A stretch of 64,000 bases of DNA, from contig VGOZ01000002.1 in NCBI GenBank assembly GCA_016875715.1, forward strand, positions 1 to 64,000. The letters run 5' to 3'. Both the position numbers and the translations under genes were made by a program. This document shows positions 31,876-40,424 of the stretch, in pieces. The notes beneath the pieces are model-generated. The model worked only from the letters and a program-made list of their open reading frames with translations. It was not told the origin of the DNA and searched no databases. This DNA comes from Chloroflexota bacterium (GTDB lineage Bacteria > Chloroflexota > UBA6077 > FW602-bin22). Numbering within the stretch: position 1 is the first letter of the stretch; every line of letters begins with the position of its first letter.

Positions 31876-34239
31876 ATGTCCGGGCCCGATGCGCTCGCCC
31901 GCCTCTACGCCGCAACCGCCTCGCTGGCGAGAGGTAGCACCGACGAGCGGGAGGTGCTCGGACAGATCGCCCGCTCGGCGGCGGAACTGCTGCGCGCGCC
32001 CTACGCAGCGGTCGGGATCGTCGACGATCACGGTGACCTGCGCGAGTTCGTCGTCCACGGCCTGACCGACGATGAGTACGCGCGCCTCAAGGATCACCCA
32101 CCGATCGGGCGCGGCATCCTCGGCGCGCTTCTCCGCGAGGGTAGACCCCTCCGCCTCGACGATCTGACCCGCGATCCTCTCGCGGCCGGCTTCCCGATCC
32201 ATCACCCGCCGATGCGCGCGTTCCTCGGCCTGCCCCTCCATCTCGACGGCCGGGTCATCGGCCGCCTCTATGCGACGCATGCGCGTGCGGGTGTCTTCGA
32301 CGAGGACGACGAACGCCTGGCGATGGGCTTCGCCGCCGCAGCCAGCGTCGCGATCGGCAACGCACGGCTCGCCACCTCGCTCCGCGCCCAGACCGACGCC
32401 GCGGTGCTGGCCTCCAGCCAGTTGTGGGCCGTGCTCGATGCCCTCGAACAGGGCGTCATCGTCACCGATCCCGCGGGCACGATCGTCGTCGTCGGCGACC
32501 GCATCGCCGGACTCGTCGGGGCCTCCTCCCCGCTCGCTGGCCAGAACGAGGAGGTGCTCGCGACGCTTCTCGCCGCGCCAGATGTCCTGCTCTCGGCGAT
32601 CGCGCTCGAGCGCGCTCAGCCCCGCATCACCGATTCGGACGAACTCACTCTCCAGGCGTTTGACCGCACGCTGCGCCGCTACAGCGCGCCGGTGCTCGCG
32701 GTGGACGACACCCTCCTCGGCCGCGTTTCGGTGTATGCCGACGTGTCGCGCGAGAGGATCATCCAGGAGCAGATTGTCTCGGTGGAACGGCTGCGCGCGA
32801 CCGGCGAGATGGCCTCTGGTCTGGCCCACGATTTCAACAACGTCCTGGCGACGATCCTCGGCCGAGTCGAGCTCCTCCTCGGCCAGGTCACCGACGCCAC
32901 GCTCATCGAGAACCTCGCCGCCGTCCAACGCGCGGCGCGCGACGGCGCGGCGACGGTCGCGCGGATGAGGGAGTACGGCCGCCCGCTCGATCAGGCGACA
33001 TTCCAGCCGTTCGCCCTGGCCACAGTCATCGCCGAGGCGATCGAGTTCACGCGGCCGCGCTGGCGCGAGCAGGCGGTGCGCGAGGGCCGGACGATCGAAA
33101 TCGAGACCCATCTGACGCCCACGCGCCCGGCGCTGGGCGAGGCGCCCGCGTTTCGCGATGTGCTCGTCAACCTGATCTTCAACGCGGTGGATGCGATGCC
33201 CCACGGCGGCACCATCGCGATCGGCCTGGCGCCAGCCGGCGGCGGCGCGGAACTGACCATCCGCGATACGGGCATGGGGATGACGCCGGCGCTGCAGCGG
33301 CGGATCTTCGAACCGTTCTTCACCACGAAGGGGGAGCGCGGCTCGGGCCTCGGACTGGCGATGGTGCGCAAGGTGATCGCCTCGCTCGGCGGCCACATCG
33401 ACGTCACCAGCGCCCCGGGCGATGGCACGACCTTCACCATCTGGCTGCCGGCGACGGATCGTCCCGCCCCGACGACGGCGGCCCAGAGCACCGCCGATCA
33501 GCGACCCCGCCGACTCGGGCGTATCGTCCTGATCGATGATCAGACGGACGTGCGGGACACCGAGGCGATGCTCCTGCGCGCCGAAGGACACGACCTGCGC
33601 GCGTTCAGCGATCCTGCCGTAGCGCTCGGCGCGATCGATGAGGACCCGCCCGACCTCGTTATCACGGACCTGGGAATGCCTGGTTTGACGGGGTGGGACG
33701 TGGCGCGGGCGCTCCAGGCGCGCCATCCTGCCCTGCCGGTTATCTTCCTCACGGGATGGGGACGCGAGTTGACGGCGGCGCAATTGCGCGAGGGCGGGGT
33801 GAGCGGCGTCATCCCCAAGCCAATGGATCTCTCCGAGGCGCGAAGGGCGATCGACGCGGCGTTGCCGCACGGCGATCAACCGCTCCGGGTCCTCATCGCG
33901 GACGATTCGGCGGCGTTCGCTGCGGTCCTCGCCCTGCTCTTCCGCCAGGCCGGGCACCACGCTCGGACAGCCGCGACCGCGGACGCGGCGCTCGGGATTC
34001 TCGCCACCGACCGCCACGACCTGATCGTGCTGGATGCCAATCTCCCCGCAGCGCTCGATCTCGCGCGCAAGCCGCACGCCGGCGCGCCTCTCCTCTGCGT
34101 AGCAAGCGGGAGCCCCGAGGGAGAGATGACCGATCTTGTGCCCGGAGCGGCCCTCTACGTCGAGAAAGTGCGCGTCCCGGAGCGTCTGGACGAGATCGTG
34201 CGACGGACCCGTGAGCGCGAGGTGGCGGCACATGTCTGA
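31876..34239 (+). CDS. Hybrid histidine kinase: GAF, PAS-like, HisKA, ATPase and two receiver domains
   Basis: About 787 residues. GAF domain 20-165, PAS-like region 185-290, then HisKA with His318 in SGLAHDFNN. The ATPase has the N-box NLIFNAVDA (Asn436), DTGMGM and GSGLGLAMV. Receiver 1 has phosphoacceptor Asp598 (VITDLGMP) and Lys648. Receiver 2 has Asp720 (IVLDANLP) and Lys764, but a shortened loop. The protein is cytoplasmic and without membrane segments, so it senses a soluble or redox cue. It overlaps the next gene by 8 nt. The ATG at 31876 is chosen because the GAF domain follows it. Confidence 0.85.
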   Translation: MSGPDALARLYAATASLARGSTDEREVLGQIARSAAELLRAPYAAVGIVDDHGDLREFVVHGLTDDEYARLKDHPPIGRGILGALLREGRPLRLDDLTRDPLAAGFPIHHPPMRAFLGLPLHLDGRVIGRLYATHARAGVFDEDDERLAMGFAAAASVAIGNARLATSLRAQTDAAVLASSQLWAVLDALEQGVIVTDPAGTIVVVGDRIAGLVGASSPLAGQNEEVLATLLAAPDVLLSAIALERAQPRITDSDELTLQAFDRTLRRYSAPVLAVDDTLLGRVSVYADVSRERIIQEQIVSVERLRATGEMASGLAHDFNNVLATILGRVELLLGQVTDATLIENLAAVQRAARDGAATVARMREYGRPLDQATFQPFALATVIAEAIEFTRPRWREQAVREGRTIEIETHLTPTRPALGEAPAFRDVLVNLIFNAVDAMPHGGTIAIGLAPAGGGAELTIRDTGMGMTPALQRRIFEPFFTTKGERGSGLGLAMVRKVIASLGGHIDVTSAPGDGTTFTIWLPATDRPAPTTAAQSTADQRPRRLGRIVLIDDQTDVRDTEAMLLRAEGHDLRAFSDPAVALGAIDEDPPDLVITDLGMPGLTGWDVARALQARHPALPVIFLTGWGRELTAAQLREGGVSGVIPKPMDLSEARRAIDAALPHGDQPLRVLIADDSAAFAAVLALLFRQAGHHARTAATADAALGILATDRHDLIVLDANLPAALDLARKPHAGAPLLCVASGSPEGEMTDLVPGAALYVEKVRVPERLDEIVRRTREREVAAHV

Positions 34240-34471
34240 GATCCCTGCCGCCGACCTGCGCGCACTCCTGCACGACCTGCACAGTACTGCGGCGCAGGAC
34301 GCCGCGACCGCGCGGATCGCCCTCACGATCTGGCGCCAGGCGCGCGACCGGGGCAATGACGCGCTGGCGAAGACCGCGGCTGCGGATATCGAAGCCGCGC
34401 TCGAGAGCTTGTTCATTGCGCTGGCGCGAATCGAGGCGCGCGGCAAGGAGATCCTTCGTGACCGAGCCTGA
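34232..34471 (+). CDS. Small helical partner of the hybrid kinase
   Basis: A 79-residue, mostly helical protein (MSEIPAADLRALLHDLHSTA, then IALARIEARGKEIL). Its ATG lies inside the end of the kinase gene (overlap ATGTCTGA), implying translational coupling. It is too short and lacks the His of an HPt domain (HxxKG), so a phosphotransfer role is not supported. It may bind or inhibit the kinase. Not recognised otherwise. Confidence 0.5.
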   Translation: MSEIPAADLRALLHDLHSTAAQDAATARIALTIWRQARDRGNDALAKTAAADIEAALESLFIALARIEARGKEILRDRA

Positions 34472-34540
34472 AGCGGCTTCGTCGGCCGCGCGTCTCGGAG
34501 CCTGAAGACGAGGCGTACAGGGTACTCCGATCGTTTTAGG

Positions 34541-34550
34541 GGGTATACCC
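34541..34550. promoter_or_regulatory. GGGTATACCC palindrome upstream of the DoxX gene
   Basis: A perfect 10-bp palindrome inside TTTTAGGGGGTATACCCTGA, 79 nt before the DoxX ATG. It resembles CsoR/CstR-family operators, which also contain GGGTAT/ATACCC arms, but the spacing differs from the well-known copper sites. The surrounding 157-nt gap (34472-34628) probably holds the promoter. Confidence 0.35.
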
Positions 34551-34628
34551 TGAGGAAGAGTGGTCGGTCGATGAGGATCATCAGGGCATCGGTCGAGGCG
34601 AGATCTCTCAGGAGGAGGCAATACTCAG

Positions 34629-35228
34629 ATGGCACAGTTCTCGTCGCTTCTTCGCGGTGGCGTCCACGTCGAGGATCCGCCGATCGCGAAGTTCCTGTTC
34701 AACAGTTCGGTCGCGGCCTGGCTCTGGCTGGTGGTGCGCGTGTACTTGGGCTACCAATGGCTCGACGCAGGGCTCCACAAGGTCGGCGAGCCGGCCTGGG
34801 CGTTCGGCGGCGGTTCGGCGATCCTCGGCTACTGGCAGCGCGCGGTGGCGATCCCCGCGCCGCCGGCACGGCCGCTGATCACCTACGACTGGTTCCGCGC
34901 GTTCCTGCAGTGGCTCATCGATATCCAGGCACAGACCTGGTTCGGCGGCCTGATCGCATGGGGTGAGGTGCTCGTCGGCGTGGGCCTCATCGTGGGTGCG
35001 CTGGTCGGCATCGCGGCATTCTTTGGCGCGCTTATGAACATGAACTTCATGCTCGCCGGCACCACGAGCAGCAACCCGGTTCTGTTCCTCCTCGCGGTCG
35101 GCCTGATGCTTGCCTGGAAGAACGCGGGTCTCATCGGCCTGGACCGGCTCCTGCTCCCGATGCTGGGCACGCCGTGGCCTTCCCAGGAGCAGGCCGCCGC
35201 GCTGAGGTCGGCGACCATCCACGCCTAA
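34629..35228 (+). CDS. DoxX-family membrane protein
   Basis: A 199-residue protein with about four membrane segments, including WLWLVVRVYLGYQWL near residue 32, FGGLIAWGEVLVGVGLIVGA and PVLFLLAVGLMLAWKNAGL. DoxX/DoxD proteins include subunits of thiosulfate:quinone oxidoreductase and redox-linked membrane proteins. Here it lies just upstream of nirK, so a role in electron flow or in copper or thiol handling is an inference. AGGAGG precedes the ATG. A strong hairpin follows it. Confidence 0.8.
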   Translation: MAQFSSLLRGGVHVEDPPIAKFLFNSSVAAWLWLVVRVYLGYQWLDAGLHKVGEPAWAFGGGSAILGYWQRAVAIPAPPARPLITYDWFRAFLQWLIDIQAQTWFGGLIAWGEVLVGVGLIVGALVGIAAFFGALMNMNFMLAGTTSSNPVLFLLAVGLMLAWKNAGLIGLDRLLLPMLGTPWPSQEQAAALRSATIHA

Positions 35229-35250
35229 CCGTTCCGCGCTCGCCTCGAAT

Positions 35251-35279
35251 GGCCGGGGTCCCCATCGGGGACCCCGGCC
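35251..35279 (+). terminator. Strong terminator hairpin after the DoxX gene
   Basis: GGCCGGGGTCCCC, loop ATC, GGGGACCCCGGCC: a perfect 13-bp stem, 22 nt after the DoxX stop, followed by TCTTGCTC. The T-run is weak, but stem strength and position fit a terminator separating DoxX from nirK. The gap 35229-35645 also holds a repeat copy and the shared upstream element. Confidence 0.7.
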
Positions 35280-35475
35280 TCTTGCTCTGGAATCGGCAGC
35301 TCTCGGTCTCCGGCTGGAGTCACCGAACGCGAACGCGATAGCCAGTCCGCCCAACCGCCCGGAGCGGGCGCCAGGATCGGACGCACGGCGAGGGACCCAC
35401 CCGGCGCCGTTCGGGGACCCCGCTGGCCGACGCACCGCTCGTGGTGCCGAAGTGTCGACCTTCGCCCGCCGCAGT

Positions 35476-35505
35476 GGGAGGGATGGAGCGACGCGGAGGT
35501 GAGGG
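35476..35505. repeat. Dispersed intergenic repeat copy (short)
   Basis: GGGAGGGATGGAGCGACGCG followed by GAGGTGAGGG resembles the GGAGCGAAGCGGAGGGTGAGG end of the family seen at 5.9 and 29.3 kb, with a few differences. Confidence 0.4.
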
Positions 35506-35525
35506 CCGCCCTCAGCCGCCGGCGG

Positions 35526-35549
35526 ACTCGGGTTTTCCCCTGATGGCGC
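35526..35549 (+). promoter_or_regulatory. nirK upstream element shared with the multicopper oxidase
   Basis: GGGTTTTCCCCTGATGGCGC lies 97-116 nt before the nirK ATG. Its core matches the element before the multicopper oxidase (5726-5749) at 17 of 19 positions in the same orientation relative to the gene. A second CCCCTGAAT follows 4 nt later. Confidence 0.5.
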
Positions 35550-35645
35550 GTCCCCTGAATTCCCGTACCGTCCTCGACACGATCCACAGACAGATGTGAG
35601 GTCGCAGGCGTCCCAGGACGCACACGAGGAGGTGGAGTTCTCACA

Positions 35646-37142
35646 ATGGCAACGATCACCCGTCCCCCGGTCGAGCCCGGCGCGCCCTCCGGTGGACCCG
35701 GTAAGCGAGGCGGCATCTCCGTCGGTCCGCTGCTCGCATTTGTCGGTGTCATCGCGATCCTGCTCATGGCCGCGATGGTGGCGATGAACTACATGCTCCT
35801 CAGCGGCCGGGGCGCAGCCGGGCAGGTCGCCGTGGCCGCGCCGACCACGAAGGTGGGTCCGTCGGCCATCTCAGTCGTTGCTACTGAGTTCAAGTTCACG
35901 CCTGCTGAAGTGACGATCCCCGGGCCGGGCGATCTGACGGCCACGATCGACAACAAGGGTCTCATCGAGCACGACCTGGTGATCGAGGGGATCGATGGGC
36001 GCGTGCTCGCGGCCGGTGGCGCGAAAGCCAGTGGAGTCTTCAAGCTCGCGAAGAACGGCGTCTACAACTTCATCTGCACGATCCCTGGCCACAAGGAGGC
36101 CGGTATGGTGGGTCGGCTGGTTGTGGGCACGCCGGAGCAGACCGCCGCCAAGCCAGATCAGATCGCCTATGGCCCTGGACCGGCCGCAGTGGTCCAGCCC
36201 CCCGTGAGCCTGAAGCCCGCGGACGCCGCCGCGAAGCCGCTGCCGCTCCCTCAGGTCGCAGCGCCAGTCAACCGCACCGCTCCTGCGAACGTGAACGTCA
36301 CAATCGAGACGCAGGAGATCACCGCGAAACTGGCCGATGGCGTCACCTACACGCTCTGGACCTTCGGGGGCACGGTGCCGGGTCCGATGGTCCGCGTGCG
36401 CCAGGGCGATACCGTCACCATGACCCTGAAGAACAACGCCTCCAGCAAGGTGACCCACTCGATCGACTTCCACTCGGCGACCGGTCCCGGTGGCGGGGCA
36501 AAGGTGACCCAGGTGCCGCCGGGTCAGGAGGCAACGTTCTCGTTCAAGGCTCTCAACCCCGGCGTCTACGTCTACCACTGTGCCACGCCGATGGTCGCGC
36601 ATCACATCGCGAATGGGATGTACGGCCTGATGATCGTCGAGCCGCCCGGCGGCTATCCAAAGGTCGATCGCGAGTTCTACGTGATGCAGGGTGAGTTCTA
36701 CCTCGCCGGAAAGCGGGGCCAGGAGGGGCACCACGAGTTCTCGATGGAGAAGATGCTCAATGAGGAGCCGGACTACGCGCTGTTCAACGGCAGCGTCGGT
36801 GCGTTGACCAACGGTGCGATGAAGGCGCGCGTCGGCGAGACCGTGCGTATCTTCTTCGGCGTCGGCGGGCCGAACCTCACGTCCAGTTTTCACGTCATCG
36901 GCGAGATCTTCGATCGGGTCTATCCCGAGGGTGCGAGCGAGTTCATGACCAACGTACAGACGACGCTCGTGCCGACCGGAGGCAGCGCGGTCGTCGATTT
37001 CAAACTGGAGGTGCCCGGCAACTACGTGCTCGTCGACCACAGTCTTGGCCGCCTGGAAAAGGGTCTGGCCGGCATCCTGGAGGTCGAGGGGCCGGCGAAT
37101 CCGGAGGTCTTCAACCCGATCAACCCCTTGCCGAAGCCCTGA
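35646..37142 (+). CDS. nirK: Copper nitrite reductase with N-terminal membrane anchor and extra cupredoxin domain
   Basis: Reduces nitrite to nitric oxide outside the membrane. The chain has 498 residues: a TM anchor at about 27-50, a first cupredoxin (74-160) with type 1 ligands His109, Cys144, His149 and Met154, a linker, then NirK. In NirK, type 1 ligands are His271, Cys312, His320 and Met325. Type 2 ligands are His276, His311 and His465, and the catalytic pair is Asp274 and His416. The [10 protein letters not shown] loop places it with the variant NirK group. The fused cupredoxin probably delivers electrons to NirK. AGGAGG lies a little far upstream. Copper chaperones follow. Confidence 0.92.
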   Translation: MATITRPPVEPGAPSGGPGKRGGISVGPLLAFVGVIAILLMAAMVAMNYMLLSGRGAAGQVAVAAPTTKVGPSAISVVATEFKFTPAEVTIPGPGDLTATIDNKGLIEHDLVIEGIDGRVLAAGGAKASGVFKLAKNGVYNFICTIPGHKEAGMVGRLVVGTPEQTAAKPDQIAYGPGPAAVVQPPVSLKPADAAAKPLPLPQVAAPVNRTAPANVNVTIETQEITAKLADGVTYTLWTFGGTVPGPMVRVRQGDTVTMTLKNNASSKVTHSIDFHSATGPGGGAKVTQVPPGQEATFSFKALNPGVYVYHCATPMVAHHIANGMYGLMIVEPPGGYPKVDREFYVMQGEFYLAGKRGQEGHHEFSMEKMLNEEPDYALFNGSVGALTNGAMKARVGETVRIFFGVGGPNLTSSFHVIGEIFDRVYPEGASEFMTNVQTTLVPTGGSAVVDFKLEVPGNYVLVDHSLGRLEKGLAGILEVEGPANPEVFNPINPLPKP

Positions 37143-37259
37143 GCCGATAAGGGCGACGACAGGGAGGTCCGTCCGGGCCTCGCGCCTATCCGGGCAAAAC
37201 CCGGATGCCTGGTGGGCCCCAGCATCGTGCAATCCCGTGGAGAGGGGGGCTTGTCGCAA

Positions 37260-37634
37260 ATGATGCGCCTTGCGGCGATGGTCGTACTCGTCGCACTGCT
37301 CGCGGCCTGCGCTTCGGCGATGCCGCCATCGGCTGCCACGGCGATCCCCGACCTGACGATCACGATCCCGCCCGGCGCGGCGCTCGCCGAGATGTCCGGC
37401 GCGGTCAGCGTCGCCATGCCTTCCACGCTCCGCGTCGTCGTCGGCCAGCGCATCCTGGTGCGGAACGACGACCAGGCGATGCACTATTTCCTGGAGCGGC
37501 CGATCGCACCCGGCGATACGCTCGTCCAGACGTTCGCCAGCGCGGGCACGTTTCGCTTCGCCGGAATGCGCAGTTGCTCCGTAGGGCAGATCTCAAGCCT
37601 GACCGTCGAGGTCCTTCCCGGAGGTGTCGCGTGA
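37260..37634 (+). CDS. Cupredoxin-like lipoprotein of the nirK cluster
   Basis: About 124 residues. The signal MMRLAAMVVLVALLAACAS ends in the lipobox LAAC. The mature part has DLTITIPPGAAL, RVVVGQRILVRNDDQAMHYF, and TFRFAGMRSCSVG. It looks like a small beta-sandwich whose His, Met and Cys could bind copper, but the ligand set is not a standard cupredoxin one. It starts 117 nt after nirK and overlaps the next gene by four bases (GTGA). Its role is probably copper or electron handling for NirK. Confidence 0.6.
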   Translation: MMRLAAMVVLVALLAACASAMPPSAATAIPDLTITIPPGAALAEMSGAVSVAMPSTLRVVVGQRILVRNDDQAMHYFLERPIAPGDTLVQTFASAGTFRFAGMRSCSVGQISSLTVEVLPGGVA

Positions 37635-38707
37635 GGACGCCGACCCTGCGCGTGCCCGACACAGCTTTCGAGTCCGACAGTCGTGCCCCGGGCCGCGCCA
37701 CGAGGGTGGGGCGATGGATCGTTGCCGCCCTCGCCGCTCTGGCCGGAGCGGCGGCATTGGGCGGGCTGGCCGTCTTGCTCCAATGGGGGCCGTTCGCGCC
37801 GCCCGCGCCGTGGAATGGGGGTGCGATCGACCCGGCCCACGATGTAGGCGCTCTGACTCTCCTGCGCGCCGATGGCGTTCCTTTTCGGGAGACCGACCTG
37901 ATCGGCCGGACGACGCTGTTCTTCTTCGGCTACACCCGCTGCCCGGATGTCTGTCCGCTGGCACTGGCGCACGCCGCGCAGGTGGTGCGCGCGATGGGCG
38001 CGGATGGTGTGGGGCTGGACGTGTACTTTGTGACCGTCGATCCGGAGCGCGATACACCAGACCACCTGCGTGCCTATACCGCCAACTTCGGGCCTCGGGT
38101 CGTCGGACTCACGGGCACTGCCAGCCAGTTGGCCGCGGCCTACCGCGCCTTCGGCGTCGTGTCGGCAAGACGCCCGATCGAAGGACGTGCGGATGACTAC
38201 TCGGTGGATCACAGCACGTACGTCTACCTTCTCGATGCGACGGCGCGCGTTCGCCTGATCTACGGATTCGATCAGAATCCCGCCGGATTGGCGGAGGACG
38301 CGCGCCGGCTGATGCGCGAGCAGGTCGTCCGCGTGACGGGTGGGTGGACGCGAGCGGTCGCCCCGGGGATGACCGCCGGTGGCTTTCTCTTGATAGAAAA
38401 CCGCGGCGCGGCCGATCGCCTCATCGGAGCGCGTTCCGACGTCGCGGACCGGGTGGAGATTCACCGTACGACGATCGAGAACGGGATGGCGCGGATGGAA
38501 AAGGTGTCCGTACTGCCATTGCCGTTCGGTTCCACCCGCCTCGAGCCGGGCGGCCTGCACCTGATGCTCGTGGATGTGCGCCGTGCGCTGGCCGCCGACG
38601 AACGGATCGCGGTGACGCTCACTTTCGAGAACGCGGGAGAACTGCCGGCGGTGCTCGTCGTGCTGCCAGCGGGCGCCGCGATGCCGCCGGCGGGGACGGG
38701 GCGATGA
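37631..38707 (+). CDS. SCO1/SenC-PCuAC fusion copper chaperone
   Basis: A 358-residue protein. TM anchor at about 29-50. The SCO domain (70-225) has the copper motif CPDVC (Cys104, Cys108) and His194, with the thioredoxin-like FFFGYTR strand. The PCuAC domain (240-350) has His278, Met289, His310 and Met312 in HRTTIENGMARME and GGLHLM. SCO and PCuAC normally act as separate partners in copper delivery; here they are joined. The likely target is NirK. GTG start chosen from the GTGA overlap with the preceding lipoprotein gene. Confidence 0.85.
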   Translation: MRTPTLRVPDTAFESDSRAPGRATRVGRWIVAALAALAGAAALGGLAVLLQWGPFAPPAPWNGGAIDPAHDVGALTLLRADGVPFRETDLIGRTTLFFFGYTRCPDVCPLALAHAAQVVRAMGADGVGLDVYFVTVDPERDTPDHLRAYTANFGPRVVGLTGTASQLAAAYRAFGVVSARRPIEGRADDYSVDHSTYVYLLDATARVRLIYGFDQNPAGLAEDARRLMREQVVRVTGGWTRAVAPGMTAGGFLLIENRGAADRLIGARSDVADRVEIHRTTIENGMARMEKVSVLPLPFGSTRLEPGGLHLMLVDVRRALAADERIAVTLTFENAGELPAVLVVLPAGAAMPPAGTGR

Positions 38708-38852
38708 GGGTTCCCACACTCCTCCGGGCGCCGGTGTCCCCCGAGCGCCGCCATCCGGGTAAAGCCCCGACGCCGCGCGCCAGGTGCCTCGCGATGATGC
38801 GACCGACAGGAGTTGCGCGCCGCGAGCGCTCGATCCCAACGGAGGTGCGAAG

Positions 38853-39773
38853 GTGATCCAGGATAGCCGGCACACCATCATCGTCCCGCTCGACGGATCA
38901 GACCTGGCTGAGCACGCATTGGGCGCAGCGCTGCGTCTGGCCCCTCCCATGCGTGCGGCGCTGCTACTGCTCCGCGTCGTGCCCGAGTTTCCGCCCGACG
39001 AGCGCGTGCGTCAGGCAGCATCGGTCGAGGCCGGCGACGCCTACCTCGCGCCGCTCGCTGAGCGGGTCCACGAGTTAGGGCTGCCCGTGCAGATCGTCAC
39101 CTGCGCGGGAAACGCGTGGGAGAAGATCGTCGAGAACGCGATCGCCTGGCACGCCTCCCTCATCGTGATGGGAACGCACGGTCGGGGCGCGGTCGACCGC
39201 CTGCTCCACGGTTCGGTCGCTGATGCGGTCGTGCGTCACTCCGCGATCCCCGTGCTGCTGGTGCCGGCGCGCGCGGAGCATCACGCCACACTGGACGGCG
39301 ATTGCGTGCTCGTGACCGTGGATGGGTCGGCATTCGCCGAACGCGCCCTGAGCGTTGGGGCTGAGATCGCGCGGGAACTGACCGCGCCGCTCTTCATCCT
39401 GCGGGCGTCGTTCTGGGATCCAACGCCGACCAACGGCCTGGCTCCCTCGATGAGCGCGATCGATCTGATGGAGCAGGAATCGAAAGAGTACGTCGAACGG
39501 CTCGTCGACGAAGTGCGCCGCGCGGGTATCGATGCCCGCGGCCGCTCGATCTTCTCACCGGCGGCCCGCGCGATCGTCGAGATGGCCGAGGAAGCAAACG
39601 CGGCGCTCATCGTGATGGCGACGCACGGCCGCAGTGGTCTCAGTCGCCTGACGATGGGCTCGATCGCCACCGAGGTCGTCACCCACGCGCGCCGCCCGGT
39701 ACTGCTCGTGCGGGCGCAGGCCGCCGTCAACCCGATGCCCATCGTCGCCGGTCCCGCCGTGTCAATTCGGTAG
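38853..39773 (+). CDS. Tandem universal stress protein
   Basis: A 306-residue protein made of two USP domains. Each has the ATP-binding pattern: VPLDGSDLAEHAL with VMGTHGRGAVDRLLHGS in the first, and VTVDGSAFAERAL with VMATHGRSGLSRLTMGS in the second. UspA-type proteins bind ATP and protect cells under stress or signal low energy. The GTG start is preceded by GGAGG. It is followed at 6 nt by the response regulator, so it is probably cotranscribed with the two-component genes. Confidence 0.85.
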   Translation: MIQDSRHTIIVPLDGSDLAEHALGAALRLAPPMRAALLLLRVVPEFPPDERVRQAASVEAGDAYLAPLAERVHELGLPVQIVTCAGNAWEKIVENAIAWHASLIVMGTHGRGAVDRLLHGSVADAVVRHSAIPVLLVPARAEHHATLDGDCVLVTVDGSAFAERALSVGAEIARELTAPLFILRASFWDPTPTNGLAPSMSAIDLMEQESKEYVERLVDEVRRAGIDARGRSIFSPAARAIVEMAEEANAALIVMATHGRSGLSRLTMGSIATEVVTHARRPVLLVRAQAAVNPMPIVAGPAVSIR

Positions 39774-39779
39774 TCGGGG

Positions 39780-40424
39780 ATGACACGCGTCTTCCTCTGT
39801 GACGACCACGTTCTTCTGCGTGCCGGGCTCCGGGCGCTGCTCGCATCGGAGCCCGGCCTGGAGATCGTGGGCGAGGCCGGCGATGGTGAATCGGCGCTCG
39901 AACAGATCGCTGTCCTGCGGCCGGATGTGGCACTGATCGACATCACCATGCCGGGCATCGATGGGCTCGAGACCACGAGGAGGCTCTCGGCCCGGGCGCC
40001 GGATGTCCGCACGCTCATCCTCACCATGCACGATGACCCGGAGTATCTGTACCAGGCACTCGACGCCGGTGCAGCCGGTTACGTGATGAAGAAGGCCGCC
40101 GAGCGCGACCTCATTGAGGCGATCCATAGAGTGCAGACCGACGGCACATTCCTCGCTCCGGCCGTGCATAGAAAGCTCGCCGCCGACTACATCGCGCGGC
40201 GCGACCGAGGCGAACTGGTTGGCCCGGTCGAGCACTTGACCCCGCGGGAGGAGGAGGTCCTTCGTCTCCTCGCCCAGGGGTACACAAACATGGAGATCGG
40301 CGAGACCCTTGTGATCAGCGTCAAGACCGTGGAGACGCACCGAGCCCATATCCTGGACAAGCTTGGCCTGCGAAAGCGGGCGGAGCTTGTGCGCTACGCC
40401 AGGACGCACGGCCTGCTTGCCTGA
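39780..40424 (+). CDS. NarL/LuxR-type response regulator
   Basis: A 214-residue protein. The receiver has FLCDDHVLLRAG acidic residues, phosphoacceptor Asp in ALIDITMPGID and Lys in YVMKKAAE. The LuxR helix-turn-helix is LTPREEEVLRLLAQGYTNME with VISVKTVETHRAHIL. NarL-type regulators control respiration and nitrogen oxide genes, which fits its place in the nirK cluster. It overlaps the following kinase gene (TGATG). Confidence 0.9.
   Translation: MTRVFLCDDHVLLRAGLRALLASEPGLEIVGEAGDGESALEQIAVLRPDVALIDITMPGIDGLETTRRLSARAPDVRTLILTMHDDPEYLYQALDAGAAGYVMKKAAERDLIEAIHRVQTDGTFLAPAVHRKLAADYIARRDRGELVGPVEHLTPREEEVLRLLAQGYTNMEIGETLVISVKTVETHRAHILDKLGLRKRAELVRYARTHGLLA

Noticed and set aside
34232-34471. 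The small protein as a phosphotransfer (HPt) domain.
   Set aside because: It lacks the HxxKG motif and is too short for the four-helix bundle.
31768-34635. A very long open frame antisense to the hybrid kinase.
   Set aside because: No recognisable domain; composition is that of a reverse-frame shadow, whereas the sense strand encodes a full hybrid kinase.
35251-35279. Hairpin after DoxX as a riboswitch for nirK.
   Set aside because: A simple perfect stem with a 3-nt loop fits a terminator; no conserved aptamer-like parts are visible.
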